Positions 27,170 to 38,411 of a stretch of DNA of 44,050 nucleotides are shown piece by piece. Both the position numbers and the translations under genes were made by a program. Origin of the DNA: Phenylobacterium sp. (GTDB lineage: Bacteria; Pseudomonadota; Alphaproteobacteria; Caulobacterales; Caulobacteraceae); the NCBI RefSeq assembly GCF_030646615.1, contig NZ_JAUSLG010000099.1, forward strand, positions 1 through 44,050, read 5' to 3'. Position 1 is the first letter of the stretch; every line of letters starts with the position of its first letter. The notes beneath the pieces were generated by a model. The model saw only the letters and a list, made by a program, of their open reading frames with translations, was not told the origin of the DNA and made no database searches.

Positions 27170-29098
27170 TTGCGCCTCTTCAATCAACTGCCGGTCTCAA
27201 AGAAACTTCTAGTTGCGTTCAGTGTTGTGCTCGCCATCTCCTTGGGGGCGTCGGTGGTCTCCTATTTGAGCTCCCAGGCTGTAGAGAAGGCGACGGGCTG
27301 GAACACCCACACCTATAAGGTGTTGTCCGCCGCGGAAGATGTCAGCGCCGCGATGGTGGACCAAGAGACAGGGGTGCGCGGCTATCTGCTCTCGGCCAAT
27401 CCAGACTTCCTTGATCCCTATCACCAGGGCCTAAAACGCTACGACCTCGCGGTGGGGGAGCTACAGACGCTTACCGCCGACAATGCTGAGCAACAGGCGA
27501 GAATCGCGGCTCTGAAAGAGCTGGCCGACCGTTGGCGCACGGACGTCGCCGAGGTTGAGATCGGCATGATGAAGGATCCGGCCACTATTGAGGCGGCCCG
27601 CTTCCTGGAGGCCTCCGCTGCGGGCAAGGAGGCCATGGACGGCGTGCGCGCCCTGATCGCAGAGATCGATGGGGCTGAAGCGGCCCTGTTGGCCGAGCGC
27701 TCAGTCCGGCGCGATCGCGAATCGGCCAATGCTCGGCTCGCCTTGATCGTCGGCGGCCTGCTGGCGGCCCTCGCCTCGGTGGGCATGCTGCTGCTGCTGT
27801 CGCGCACCATCGGCGCCCCGGTGTCGAGCCTGACCCTGGTCATGAGGCGGTTGGCGGACGGAGACAACACTGTCGATGTCCCCGCCACCGACCGGACTGA
27901 CGAGATCGGGCGCATGGCCGGCGCCGTCCAGATCTTCAAGGAGGCGGCCATTGAGAAGTTGCGCCTGGAGGGCATGAGCGCCGAGCAGTCCAGGGCCGCG
28001 GAGGAAGAGCGCCGCCGGGCCGAGGTCGCCAAGGCCGAACTGGCCAGGGAGCAGGCTCTGGTGGTCGAATCCCTGGCCGACGGCCTGGAGAAGCTGTCCA
28101 AGGGCCAGCTCACCTTCCGCCTGGAGCAGAACTTCGCCGCCGAATACGAAAAGCTGCGGTTGGACTTCAACGCAGCCATGGAGACCCTGCAGCAGACCAT
28201 GACCGTCATCGGCGGCGCGACCCTGGGCATCCGCTCCGGCGCCAATGAAATCACCCAGGCCTCCGACGACCTATCTGGCCGAACCGAACAGCAGGCCGCG
28301 AGCCTGGAAGAAACCGCTGCGGCTCTGGACGAAATCACCGCCACCGTGCGGCGCACCGCGGAAGGGGCCGAGACCGCCCGCCACGTGGTCGCCACAGCCA
28401 AGCAGGACGCTGAGCATTCCGGCGGGGTGGTGCGCAACGCCATCGCCGCCATGGCCGAGATCGAGAAATCTTCCTCGGAGATCGGCAACATCATCGGCGT
28501 CATCGATGAGATCGCCTTCCAGACCAACCTGCTGGCGCTCAACGCCGGGGTCGAGGCCGCCCGTGCGGGCGATGCGGGGCGCGGCTTTGCGGTGGTCGCC
28601 TCGGAAGTCAGGGCCCTGGCCCAGCGCTCGGCTGAGGCCGCCAAGCAGATCAAGACCTTGATCTCGACCTCCGGCGCCCAGGTGGCGCAGGGGGTGACCC
28701 TTGTGGGCCAGACGGGCGAAGCGCTGAGCCGCATCGTCACCCAGGTGTCGGAGATCAATGGTGTGGTGGCGGAGATTGCTGCGTCGGCCCAGGAGCAGGC
28801 CACAGGCCTTCACCAGGTGAACGCCGCGGTGAACCAGATGGACCAGGTCACCCAGCAGAACGCCGCCATGGTGGAGCAATCCACCGCCGCCAGCCACAGC
28901 CTGGCCCGCGAGGCCCAGGAACTTCAGGGTCTGATGGCCAGATTTGAGACCGGGTCTTCCGCCAAGGCCCCGTCAGCAGGCCCGCGCCCGGCGCCCCGGT
29001 CACAACCCGCGCTGAAGACCGTCGCCCGCCAGGGCGGAGGCGGCGCGCTACGGCGCCCCGAGGCCGAGCCCGAGGCCGAGGGCTGGGAAGAGTTCTAG
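27170..29098 (+). CDS. Methyl-accepting chemotaxis protein with CHASE3-like sensor
   Basis: Transmembrane chemoreceptor of 642 residues. A first membrane segment (residues ~12-32) is followed by a CHASE3-like periplasmic region ([20 protein letters not shown] near residue 65), a second membrane segment (~188-208), HAMP (~210-260), a second HAMP-like stretch (~300-345), and the signalling coiled coil with the conserved hairpin tip, [20 protein letters not shown] followed by [20 protein letters not shown]. The C-terminus ends GWEEF, similar to the NWETF-type pentapeptide that tethers CheR methyltransferase. The start is TTG 27170 with AAGGA ahead. No other chemotaxis genes are nearby. Ligand unknown. 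Confidence 0.95.
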   Translation: MRLFNQLPVSKKLLVAFSVVLAISLGASVVSYLSSQAVEKATGWNTHTYKVLSAAEDVSAAMVDQETGVRGYLLSANPDFLDPYHQGLKRYDLAVGELQTLTADNAEQQARIAALKELADRWRTDVAEVEIGMMKDPATIEAARFLEASAAGKEAMDGVRALIAEIDGAEAALLAERSVRRDRESANARLALIVGGLLAALASVGMLLLLSRTIGAPVSSLTLVMRRLADGDNTVDVPATDRTDEIGRMAGAVQIFKEAAIEKLRLEGMSAEQSRAAEEERRRAEVAKAELAREQALVVESLADGLEKLSKGQLTFRLEQNFAAEYEKLRLDFNAAMETLQQTMTVIGGATLGIRSGANEITQASDDLSGRTEQQAASLEETAAALDEITATVRRTAEGAETARHVVATAKQDAEHSGGVVRNAIAAMAEIEKSSSEIGNIIGVIDEIAFQTNLLALNAGVEAARAGDAGRGFAVVASEVRALAQRSAEAAKQIKTLISTSGAQVAQGVTLVGQTGEALSRIVTQVSEINGVVAEIAASAQEQATGLHQVNAAVNQMDQVTQQNAAMVEQSTAASHSLAREAQELQGLMARFETGSSAKAPSAGPRPAPRSQPALKTVARQGGGGALRRPEAEPEAEGWEEF

Positions 29099-29135
29099 TC
29101 GCCCACCCTTCTCACACCGGGGCGGCGCCGGAGGC

Positions 29136-29156
29136 CGGCCGCCTTAGCGGCGGCCG
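29136..29156. terminator. GC-rich hairpin between convergent genes
   Basis: Perfect 8-bp stem CGGCCGCC / GGCGGCCG with loop TTAGC, in the short gap between the convergent chemoreceptor and hemerythrin genes. It lacks a T tract, so a terminator role is tentative. Confidence 0.4.
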
Positions 29157-29168
29157 CGCCAGGCGGGC

Positions 29169-29714
29169 TCAGCTCGCCGGCGCGTCCACGGGTTTGCCGT
29201 AGACCAGTTCGGCGCCCTTCATGGAGCGGGTCTCGGGGGTAGGCAGGCCGCTGGCCTTGATCTGGGCCTGCAGCTCTTCCTTACGGGCGGCCATCTTCGC
29301 GCCCAGGGCGTCGAGGTCCACATCGGTGCGGCGGCATTGCGCGAACATGCCCTCCGAGGGCCGCTCCTCCTCCTTCACGTGGTGCTCGATCTCTTCGGAG
29401 AGCACCGAGACCTTGGCGTCATAGAAGGCGTCATCCGGCGAACCGGCCATCAGCTCGGCGATGAGCACCTTGGCGCCGTCGTGCTCCACATAGCCCTCGT
29501 CGAGCATGTCGCCCTCGATCTTGCCGCGGAAGGTCGGATAGAAGATCTCTTCCTCGATCAGGGTATGGATGGTCAGCTCGGTGCAGATCTTCTCCACCAG
29601 CTTGGCCTTGCGGTCCTTCGAGGTGGCTTTTTCGAACTGCTCGAACAGGTCCTCCACCTCGCGGTGGTCCTGTTTCAGAAGCTTGATCGCATCGATCTTT
29701 TCAGTGGTGGCCAT
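29169..29714 (-). CDS. Hemerythrin HHE cation-binding domain protein
   Basis: Predicted di-iron four-helix protein of 181 residues that binds oxygen or nitric oxide, or protects iron-sulfur centres. The helices carry the expected ligands: LLKQDHREVEDLFEQFEKA near residue 15, TIHTLIEEEIFYPTF near 50, YVEHDGAKVLIAEL near 78, and EEIEHHVKEEERPSEGMFAQ near 110. The C-terminal 50 residues are a polar helix and tail. ATG 29714 follows GGGAGA; the longer upstream frame is not conserved-looking. Often expressed under stress; no regulatory site was identified. Confidence 0.93.
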   Translation of the reverse strand: MATTEKIDAIKLLKQDHREVEDLFEQFEKATSKDRKAKLVEKICTELTIHTLIEEEIFYPTFRGKIEGDMLDEGYVEHDGAKVLIAELMAGSPDDAFYDAKVSVLSEEIEHHVKEEERPSEGMFAQCRRTDVDLDALGAKMAARKEELQAQIKASGLPTPETRSMKGAELVYGKPVDAPAS

Positions 29715-29943
29715 GGGTCTCTCCCGCTGTCTGGCGCTTGCAGGCCTAACGCCGAGCGGTGGGATAGGATGCTCCGTCGGAAAGCCGACCCAAGCTCCAG
29801 AATTGCCAAGCGCCCCCCTTTTCCGCCAAGCTGAGGGGACATTGCGCCGGCGCGGGATTTCACGCCGGCGAAGACGCCTGCTTCTCATCGCCGGACCTGC
29901 CGGCCGCCCATTTCAGACCGACCGATTTTCGAGACCCCATCCC

Positions 29944-30708
29944 ATGACCGAGATCCTTGTCCCGCGGCAGTTCCGCGGTCCCCCCGTCACCGCCAATGGC
30001 GGCTATATCTGCGGCGTCCTGGCCAAGGCCGTAGGCGGCAAGGGCAGCGCCATGCTGCGGGCCGGCGTGCCGCTGGACACGCCGGTTCAGCTGGTGGCCG
30101 GAGACGACGGATCGGTCTCGGCCCTGAACGCCGAGGGTCAGGTGCTGGGGCTGGCCAAGGTCGCCACCGACGACCAGATCCCGCCGCCGCCGCCTTCACC
30201 CGGGATCGAGGCCGCCCGCCGGGCGGCGGCCGCCTCGCCCTTCGCCACCCGGTCCCTGCACCGCGGCTGCTTCTCCTGCTGCATCGAGCGCGAGCAGGGC
30301 GAGGGCCTGGGGGTCCATGTGGGCCAGTTGCCGGACGCCGAGCCCGGGGTCTGCGCTGGCCTGTGGGTCCCCCACGCCAACTTCGCCGGCCCTGACGGGA
30401 CCATGCCCGACGAGATCACCTGGGGCGCCCTGGACTGCTCAGGCTCCATGGCCTGGTGGATCAAGACCGGCTCGCCCGTGGGCCTGCTGGGCACCATGGC
30501 CGGCGAGGTGCTCAAGGCGCCCAAGGCCGGCGAGACCTATGTGGTCGTCGCCTGGGCGCGGGAATCGGAAGGCCGCAAGTTCTTCGCCGGCGTCGCCCTC
30601 TATGACGCCGCCGGCGAAGTGGTGGCCAGGAGCGGCCAGATCTGGATCGGCCGGCCGGCCGGCGCGCCGGCGCCCGCCCCGCTAGAGCCTGATGCAATCA
30701 GGCTCTAA
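29944..30708 (+). CDS. Hotdog-fold, acyl-CoA thioesterase-like protein
   Basis: A 254-residue protein that I read as a thioesterase-superfamily (double hotdog) member from its layout: FRGPPVTANGGYICGVLAKA near residue 9, LDTPVQLVAGDDGSVSALNA with a strand pattern, and a second half with ALDCSGSMAWW, GEVLKAPKAGETYVVVAWAR and ALYDAAGEVVARSGQIWI. HRGCFSCCIER in the middle is cysteine-rich and could bind metal. The call rests on pattern only, and the substrate is unknown. The start ATG 29944 is preferred over upstream frames. Its last residues LEPDAIRL and stop are supplied by a palindromic repeat that runs into the gene. Confidence 0.6.
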   Translation: MTEILVPRQFRGPPVTANGGYICGVLAKAVGGKGSAMLRAGVPLDTPVQLVAGDDGSVSALNAEGQVLGLAKVATDDQIPPPPPSPGIEAARRAAAASPFATRSLHRGCFSCCIEREQGEGLGVHVGQLPDAEPGVCAGLWVPHANFAGPDGTMPDEITWGALDCSGSMAWWIKTGSPVGLLGTMAGEVLKAPKAGETYVVVAWARESEGRKFFAGVALYDAAGEVVARSGQIWIGRPAGAPAPAPLEPDAIRL

Positions 30709-30763
30709 ACTCTAAGTCTTGAGCGCGTTCCGATAACCGGTTCCCACTTATCGGAACGCGCTC
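30683..30763. repeat. Double palindrome, family A plus partner
   Basis: Two hairpins in tandem. The first is TAGAGCCTGAT-GCA-ATCAGGCTCTA (30683-30707), perfect 11-base arms that overlap the stop of the upstream gene. The second has perfect 16-base arms, GAGCGCGTTCCGATAA (30721-30736) and TTATCGGAACGCGCTC (30748-30763), around the 11-base spacer CCGGTTCCCAC. The second is the best formed of the three family A copies in the window. Confidence 0.88.
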
Positions 30764-30877
30764 TGGCCTCGGCCGCCAGCGCCTGAGGCGGCGTCTCCCA
30801 GGCCTCGCGGCGTTCACGCTCTCGGGAAAGGCGCCAGCCGGCATTTCCTTTCCCGTGGAACGGGCCTATACGGAATA

Positions 30878-30906
30878 TTGACAACCGCCCGGCCGAAAGG
30901 CCGGGC
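30878..30906 (+). promoter_or_regulatory. -35-like element and GAAA-loop hairpin ahead of trcR
   Basis: TTGACA at 30878-30883 is a consensus -35; no good -10 is visible at 17 bases, where the hairpin GCCCGGCC-GAAA-GGCCGGGC (30887-30906) lies. The hairpin has a perfect 8-bp stem and a GNRA tetraloop, and would be in the untranslated leader if transcription starts upstream. The ribosome site GGAG lies seven bases before the ATG at 30930. Confidence 0.45.
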
Positions 30907-30929
30907 GCCGTCGTTTCTGGAGTACGGCC

Positions 30930-31568
30930 ATGACCGACATCTTGATGCCCAAGGCGACCGCCGTCTGGCTGGTCGACAACACCTCGCTGACCTTCGACCA
31001 GATCGCCGACTTCTGCGGCCTGCACCCCCTTGAGGTGCGCGGCATCGCCGACGGCGAAGTGGCGCGCGACATCCGCGGCGCCGACCCGATCGCCAATGGC
31101 CAGCTGTCCCGCGAAGAGCTGGACGCCGCCCAGAAGAGCGCCGCCTATCGCATGAAGGCTCAGAAGAGCCGCCATGCCGAACTGCTCAAGCCCACCAAGA
31201 AGGCCCCGCGCTATACGCCGGTCTCCCGCCGCCAGGACCGGCCCGACGCCATCGCCTGGTTCCTGCGCAACCATCCCGAAGTGCCCGACGCGCAAATCTC
31301 CCGCCTGCTGGGCACCACCAAGGCGACCATCGACCAGATCCGCAACCGCACCCACTGGAACTCGGCCAATATCAAGCCTGTGGACCCGGTGACGCTGGGC
31401 CTCTCCACCCAGATGGAGCTGGACGGCGTGGTGCGGAAGGCGGCCGACAAGAAGGCCAAGGACGACGCCAAGGCCGGGATCACCGACCCTGACGGCCCGT
31501 CCCTGCGCCCGGCCTCGGAAACCGGCGCGGTCGCCGATGAGGCCGACGCCCCGGCCGAGCAGGACTGA
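30930..31568 (+). CDS. trcR: DUF1013 protein, TrcR-like RNA polymerase-associated regulator
   Basis: A 212-residue member of DUF1013, found across alphaproteobacteria. The Caulobacter member, TrcR, is reported to travel with RNA polymerase and to affect cell-cycle transcription; assignment here is by family. Sequence features: MTDILMPKATAVWLVDNTSL and TFDQIADFCGLHPLEVRGIA with an HTH look, ADPIANGQLSREEL, RRQDRPDAIAWFLRNHPEVP, then a second HTH-like QISRLLGTTKATIDQIRNRT. The C-terminal 50 residues are lysine- and then acid-rich and probably disordered. ATG 30930 has GGAG ahead. A strong terminator follows at 31598. Confidence 0.92.
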   Translation: MTDILMPKATAVWLVDNTSLTFDQIADFCGLHPLEVRGIADGEVARDIRGADPIANGQLSREELDAAQKSAAYRMKAQKSRHAELLKPTKKAPRYTPVSRRQDRPDAIAWFLRNHPEVPDAQISRLLGTTKATIDQIRNRTHWNSANIKPVDPVTLGLSTQMELDGVVRKAADKKAKDDAKAGITDPDGPSLRPASETGAVADEADAPAEQD

Positions 31569-31597
31569 TTTCGAGCTGGCTAAGGCTGTCGAAACGC

Positions 31598-31629
31598 GAG
31601 AGGCCCGCGCGATGCGCGGGCCTCTTTTC
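31598..31629 (+). terminator. Rho-independent terminator of trcR
   Basis: AGAGGCCCGCGC (31599-31610) and GCGCGGGCCTCT (31614-31625) form a perfect 12-bp stem with a 3-base GAT loop, then TTTCG. It lies between trcR and the convergent DUF465 gene. On the minus strand the stem is followed by few T residues, so it mainly serves trcR. Confidence 0.85.
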
Positions 31630-31640
31630 GTTCCGGAAGA

Positions 31641-31814
31641 TCAGTGAGCCTTGCGCTGCAAGGTTTCCATCTCTTCTTTAAGCTTAAGCTTTCGTCGCTT
31701 GAGTTCCTGTAGGCGGAGGTCGTCTCCCGCGGGGCTTCGCACTTCGTCCTGGATCGCCTTGTCCAGATTCTGATGGCGAGATCCAAGTTCACGGATGCGG
31801 GCTTCAACGGCCAT
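31641..31814 (-). CDS. DUF465 family small protein (first of two)
   Basis: A 57-residue protein, MAVEARIRELGSRHQNLDKA then IQDEVRSPAGDDLRLQELKR and RKLKLKEEMETLQRKAH. This is the DUF465/YdcH pattern: HxxLDxxI in helix one, a turn, and LKxxKLxLKEEM in helix two, forming a short antiparallel coiled coil. ATG 31814 follows AAGGAGG. Function unknown. Another DUF465 protein is at 33135, on the other strand. The gene is convergent with trcR and divergent from ubiX. Confidence 0.88.
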   Translation of the reverse strand: MAVEARIRELGSRHQNLDKAIQDEVRSPAGDDLRLQELKRRKLKLKEEMETLQRKAH

Positions 31815-31851
31815 AGGTTACGCCTCCTTCAAGGGTTTTTCGACACGACAC

Positions 31852-31878
31852 CTGAACACCCCTTCGCGGGGGTGTCAG
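31852..31878. other. Hairpin in the DUF465-ubiX divergent spacer
   Basis: Arms ACACCCC (31856-31862) and GGGGTGT (31869-31875) around a TTCGCG loop, extended by CTG/CAG with one bulged base. No T tract follows. It could be part of either 5' leader; function unknown. Confidence 0.4.
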
Positions 31879-31946
31879 ATCAAATATGATTGCGCAGGGT
31901 TTAGTTCGGATTAGGGCCGGTTTTTTCGGCGTGTGGGTGAGACGGT

Positions 31947-32573
31947 ATGTCGCAAATCGAGCCTTCTGGCCCTGAGCGCGCCGATCGGCGTCCCCGGCTG
32001 GTGATCGGCGTGGCTGGCGCCAGCGGCGTCGCCTATGGCCTGCGGGCGCTCGCCGCCTGCCGCGACCTCAATGTGGAGAGCCATCTGGTGATGAGCCGGG
32101 CCGCCGCCCTGACGCTCGCCCAGGAGACCGAGCTTTCGGTGGCCGAGGTCCAGGCCATGGCCGATGTGGCCTACCGCCACGGTGATGTGGGCGCAGCCCT
32201 CGCCTCGGGCTCCTTCCCGACGCTGGGCATGCTGATCGCCCCCTGCTCGGTGCGCACCATGAGCGAGATCGCCACCGGCGTGACCTCGTCCCTGATGACC
32301 CGGGCGGCCGACGTGACCCTGAAGGAGCGCCGTCCCCTGGTGCTGATGGTCCGCGAGACGCCCCTGCACCTGGGCCATCTGCGCACCATGGTGAAGCTGG
32401 CCGAGATGGGGGCGGTGATCGCCCCGCCCCTGCCGGCCTTCTATGCCAAGCCCATAAGCCTGGACGAAATGGTCGACCAGTCGGTGGGCCGGGCGCTGGA
32501 CCTGTTTGGCCTGTCCTGGGCCAGGGTGAAGCGTTGGGGCCAGGACATGGCCATGCCGCCGGTCCAGGACTGA
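31947..32573 (+). CDS. ubiX: Flavin prenyltransferase UbiX
   Basis: Makes prenylated FMN, the cofactor of UbiD-type decarboxylases in ubiquinone and aromatic acid metabolism. The 208 residues have the flavin-binding VIGVAGASGVAYGLRALAA near residue 20, LVMSRAAALTLAQET, GSFPTLGMLIAPCSVRTM, the SEIATGVTSSLMTRAADVTL signature with LKERRPLVLMVRETPLHLGH, and MGAVIAPPLPAFYAKP. The length is normal. It begins an apparent cluster with a TIGR02444 gene six bases after its stop. No ubiD is in the window. Confidence 0.96.
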   Translation: MSQIEPSGPERADRRPRLVIGVAGASGVAYGLRALAACRDLNVESHLVMSRAAALTLAQETELSVAEVQAMADVAYRHGDVGAALASGSFPTLGMLIAPCSVRTMSEIATGVTSSLMTRAADVTLKERRPLVLMVRETPLHLGHLRTMVKLAEMGAVIAPPLPAFYAKPISLDEMVDQSVGRALDLFGLSWARVKRWGQDMAMPPVQD

Positions 32574-32578
32574 GGGGC

Positions 32579-33025
32579 ATGGTCCTCTGGAACTGGGCGG
32601 TGGACACCTATGGGCGCGCCGGTGTGGCCCAGGCGGCCTTGGCGCTGCAGGACGAGCACGGCCAGAACGTGCCCCTGCTGCTTTGGGCGGCGTTTGCCCG
32701 CACCGCCGACCCACAGGCCCTGGAGACCGCCGCGGCCCTGGCGCGGACCTGGGAGACGACCGCCATCCTCCCCCTGCGCAGGGTTCGCCGCACCCTGAAG
32801 GCGCCGCGGCCCCCGACACGGGATGCGACCCGGGAGGCCCTGCGGGCGCAGGTGAAGGCGGCCGAACTGGCGGCCGAGCGCTGCCTGCTGGAGGCCCTGG
32901 GGACCATCGATCCTGGCCTGGCGCCCCTGGTCCCCCTGGATGAGGCCCTGGCGGCGGCCGGCCACGCCTGGGACCCCGGCCTCGACCCGAACCAGCTGGC
33001 GACCCTGGCTCGGGCCCTGGCCTAG
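32579..33025 (+). CDS. TIGR02444 family protein
   Basis: Helical protein of 148 residues, probably TIGR02444, a family of unknown function seen in proteobacteria. It starts MVLWNWAVDTYGRAGVAQAA, then LALQDEHGQNVPLLLWAAFA, a mostly helical body with RTWETTAILPLRRVRRTLK, and ends in DPNQLATLARALA. ATG 32579 is six bases after the ubiX stop and overlaps a GAGGGG site, so it is very likely cotranscribed with ubiX. No catalytic motif is visible. Confidence 0.82.
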   Translation: MVLWNWAVDTYGRAGVAQAALALQDEHGQNVPLLLWAAFARTADPQALETAAALARTWETTAILPLRRVRRTLKAPRPPTRDATREALRAQVKAAELAAERCLLEALGTIDPGLAPLVPLDEALAAAGHAWDPGLDPNQLATLARALA

Positions 33026-33134
33026 ACCCTGGAAGAGGCGACGGGGCTAAGGCCGCCTTTACCCGCAGGGCGCAAAATCTGATGATGCCGCGAGGCTGGC
33101 GAAGGCGACGTGGGCGCAAGGGGAGCGGGAGCGC

Positions 33135-33350
33135 ATGAACGATCTGGGACCCGATCCCGAGACTCAGCTGCGTGACCGATTGGCCGCGGCCCGGCAGGAA
33201 CACGCCGACCTGGACATCGCCGTCCAGGCGATCAGCGCCATGCCGACGCCGAGCCTGGGGGTTCTGGGCCGCTTCAAACGACGCAAGCTCGCCCTGAAGG
33301 ACGAGATCGCCGCCCTGGAAGACCAGCTGACCCCCGACATCATCGCCTGA
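33135..33350 (+). CDS. DUF465 family small protein (second)
   Basis: A 71-residue protein with the DUF465 pattern: LRDRLAAARQEHADLDIAVQ, the MPTPSLGVLGRFKRRKLALK turn, then DEIAALEDQLTPDIIA. Two short helices likely fold back on each other. ATG 33135 follows GGGAG. The N-terminal MNDLGPDPETQ is an extra polar stretch compared with the copy at 31641. Function unknown. Confidence 0.85.
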   Translation: MNDLGPDPETQLRDRLAAARQEHADLDIAVQAISAMPTPSLGVLGRFKRRKLALKDEIAALEDQLTPDIIA

Positions 33351-33365
33351 GGCGCCCAACAGGCT

Positions 33366-33716
33366 TCAGTCGATGACCTTGAACCGCCCCTTGTCGAAAA
33401 ACCGCAGGACCTGATCGAGTTCATGGCCCCGGCGCAGGATCATGCCGCCCTGGCCGATCACCGCCCAGGCCCCCTGTCGCCTGGCCAGGGCCGGGCGCTT
33501 TTCGATGCGATAGAGCGGCGCCTCCGACGCCCGGCGAAACACCGAGAAGGCGCAGGCCTCGGTCCCCGGCTCGATGGAATAGTCCCGCCACTCGCCCGCC
33601 GCGACCATCCGCCCATAGAGGCCGAGCAGGCGCTGGAACTCCTGGCGCTGGAAAAAGATCGGCGCGCCCTTGCGGGCGGTCTGTGTGGGGTCGTTGGCGG
33701 ACGGATCGATGGCCAT
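33366..33716 (-). CDS. DUF2794 family protein
   Basis: Conserved alphaproteobacterial protein of 116 residues and unknown function. Recognised by PIFFQRQEFQRLLGLYGRMV, AAGEWRDYSIEPGTEACAFS, VFRRASEAPLYRIEKRPALA and QGAWAVIGQGGMILRRGHEL, which span the family domain. The first 20 residues are polar. It is convergent with the small DUF465 gene, 15 bases away. ATG 33716 has no strong ribosome site, so the start is the least certain part. Confidence 0.85.
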   Translation of the reverse strand: MAIDPSANDPTQTARKGAPIFFQRQEFQRLLGLYGRMVAAGEWRDYSIEPGTEACAFSVFRRASEAPLYRIEKRPALARRQGAWAVIGQGGMILRRGHELDQVLRFFDKGRFKVID

Positions 33717-33950
33717 CGGCGGCCAGCCTGACGCAAACCGCCGCCGAAATCGAGGGGTCTCGTGGCCCTAGCGCCAAACCGCCCACGCCGTGAAAAGACC
33801 TTATTTCGGTCCTGCGCCCGCCTGTTTGGGCCTCGATAAGGAGAGCGTCGGTTGATCGGGACTTCGCGGTTCCGGATCCTGAACAGCCCCCCCAGCCCCC
33901 CTGGGATCTCGGGCCTCGGTCAGCCGGCGTCATATCCTCTTCCCCTGAGA

Positions 33951-33994
33951 AGACCCGCGCGGAGTAAGCCCCACTCCTCTGCGCGGGTCTTTTT
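33951..33994 (+). terminator. Strong terminator without an assigned upstream gene
   Basis: Stem AGACCCGCGC / GCGCGGGTCT (33951-33960, 33981-33990) extended by GGAGT / ACTCC, then TTTTC. The T tract is on the plus strand, but both flanking genes (DUF2794 and DUF1223) are on the minus strand. The 310-base gap 33717-34026 therefore probably contains a plus-strand transcript, a candidate small RNA or short peptide gene; no convincing ORF or promoter was seen. Confidence 0.8.
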
Positions 33995-34026
33995 CGTTTG
34001 CGGCTGCGGGCCGCAGGACCTGGGGC

Positions 34027-34740
34027 TCAGGGGCGGGCGAGCAGGGTCTGGCGGGGCATGGCGGCGAGGATCTTGCCGCCCTTGGGCGCCTGGACGATCA
34101 GCAGGGTCTCCAGGCCGTCCTCCTTGGCCTCCGGCACCGCATAGGCCGTCGGCCGGCCGCGCCATTGGCCCAGCCGGGCGATCTCGCGGACCACATTGCG
34201 CTGGGTCAGGGTCTGGCCGCGGTTTTCGCCGCGGCGCACGACCACCTCGCGGGGCCTGGGATCATAGCGCACCAGCCACACCTCGGCGCCCCCCCGGGGC
34301 GCAGGGCCTGAGCCCACATCGACCCGGCGTGGGCCGATGAACTGGATGTCCGGGGCCGGCAGGCGCGCCACGGCCGCCTGCTCCAGCAACGCCTCGACCT
34401 TGTCGGCCTCGACGGCCGAGGCCTCCAGGGCCCCGTTGATCACCAGCTGCGGCGTATAGGGCTCCCGCAGGGAGAGCGGCGTCAGATAGGAGCGCTGGCG
34501 CTCGGCGAACTCGGGGAGGGCGAAGGTGTCCTCCCAGCCCAGATAGTCCCAGTAGTCCACCGCGAAGGTCAGGGTCACGACACCGGGGCGATCGGCCAGG
34601 CCGTTGACGAAGCTGTTGGCCCCGGCGCAGGCCGCGCACCCCTGGGCGGTATAGAACTCCACCACCACCGGCGGCTTGGCCGCAGCGGCGGCGGCCGGGG
34701 CCGCCAGGAGACACAGGGTCGCGAGCAGGGCTCTGATCAT
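34027..34740 (-). CDS. DUF1223 thioredoxin-fold exported protein
   Basis: Predicted secreted protein of 237 residues. The N-terminus MIRALLATLCLLAAPAAAAA is a signal peptide. The mature part begins VVVEFYTAQGCAACAGANSF with a CxxC at about residues 35-38, in the place of the thioredoxin active site, then LTFAVDYWDYLGWEDTFALP and YTPQLVINGALEASAVEADK, which are hallmarks of DUF1223. Function unknown; redox work in the periplasm is an inference. ATG 34740 gives the leader; the frame continues to 34884 without support. It sits downstream of acnA on the same strand, a neighbour pair I recall from other alphaproteobacteria. Confidence 0.88.
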   Translation of the reverse strand: MIRALLATLCLLAAPAAAAAAKPPVVVEFYTAQGCAACAGANSFVNGLADRPGVVTLTFAVDYWDYLGWEDTFALPEFAERQRSYLTPLSLREPYTPQLVINGALEASAVEADKVEALLEQAAVARLPAPDIQFIGPRRVDVGSGPAPRGGAEVWLVRYDPRPREVVVRRGENRGQTLTQRNVVREIARLGQWRGRPTAYAVPEAKEDGLETLLIVQAPKGGKILAAMPRQTLLARP

Positions 34741-34847
34741 GGTCCGGCAATTAAGCCGACTTGTCGCCTCGGCGCGTTTCAACAAGGTGTGAGCAGAAGC
34801 CGACATAGGGTTCGACGTCTCAAAAAAGCAGTCCCTCATAAACGGAA

Positions 34848-34874
34848 GAGGGGCCGCGGCGACCGCGACCCCTC
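34848..34874 (-). terminator. Rho-independent terminator of acnA
   Basis: Read on the minus strand, GAGGGGTCGCGG and CCGCGGCCCCTC form a 12-bp stem with one mismatch and a 3-base loop, followed by TTCCGTTT. It starts 25 bases past the acnA stop. Confidence 0.75.
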
Positions 34875-34898
34875 CTCTTATCACCCGTGTCGCGACGG

Positions 34899-38153
<3,255 letters not shown>

Positions 38154-38411
38154 GAAATATTCCTCGATGATGCTTGCCCGTGGCGGGGGGTGATGGAAGC
38201 GGGTGGGACCGGATCGACTCCGCATCCCTGCGCTCAGAATGCGCGAGGCCGGTTGTCGCAAATCGCCGCCGTTTTCCGTGCCTTTGGGCCTATATGCTTG
38301 ACGGGCGAGACTATAAGGTCTTTCCCATGCGAAGGCTATGGTTACACCCGTTCAGATCGGGTGATAATCGCTCACAAGAAGCGTGACAACAGGGAACAAG
38401 GGAGTGTGCCC

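Noticed and set aside
33852..34340. Open frame running through the orphan terminator
   Set aside because: It continues as antisense of the DUF1223 gene and spans a strong terminator; only a short peptide before 33950 would be thinkable.
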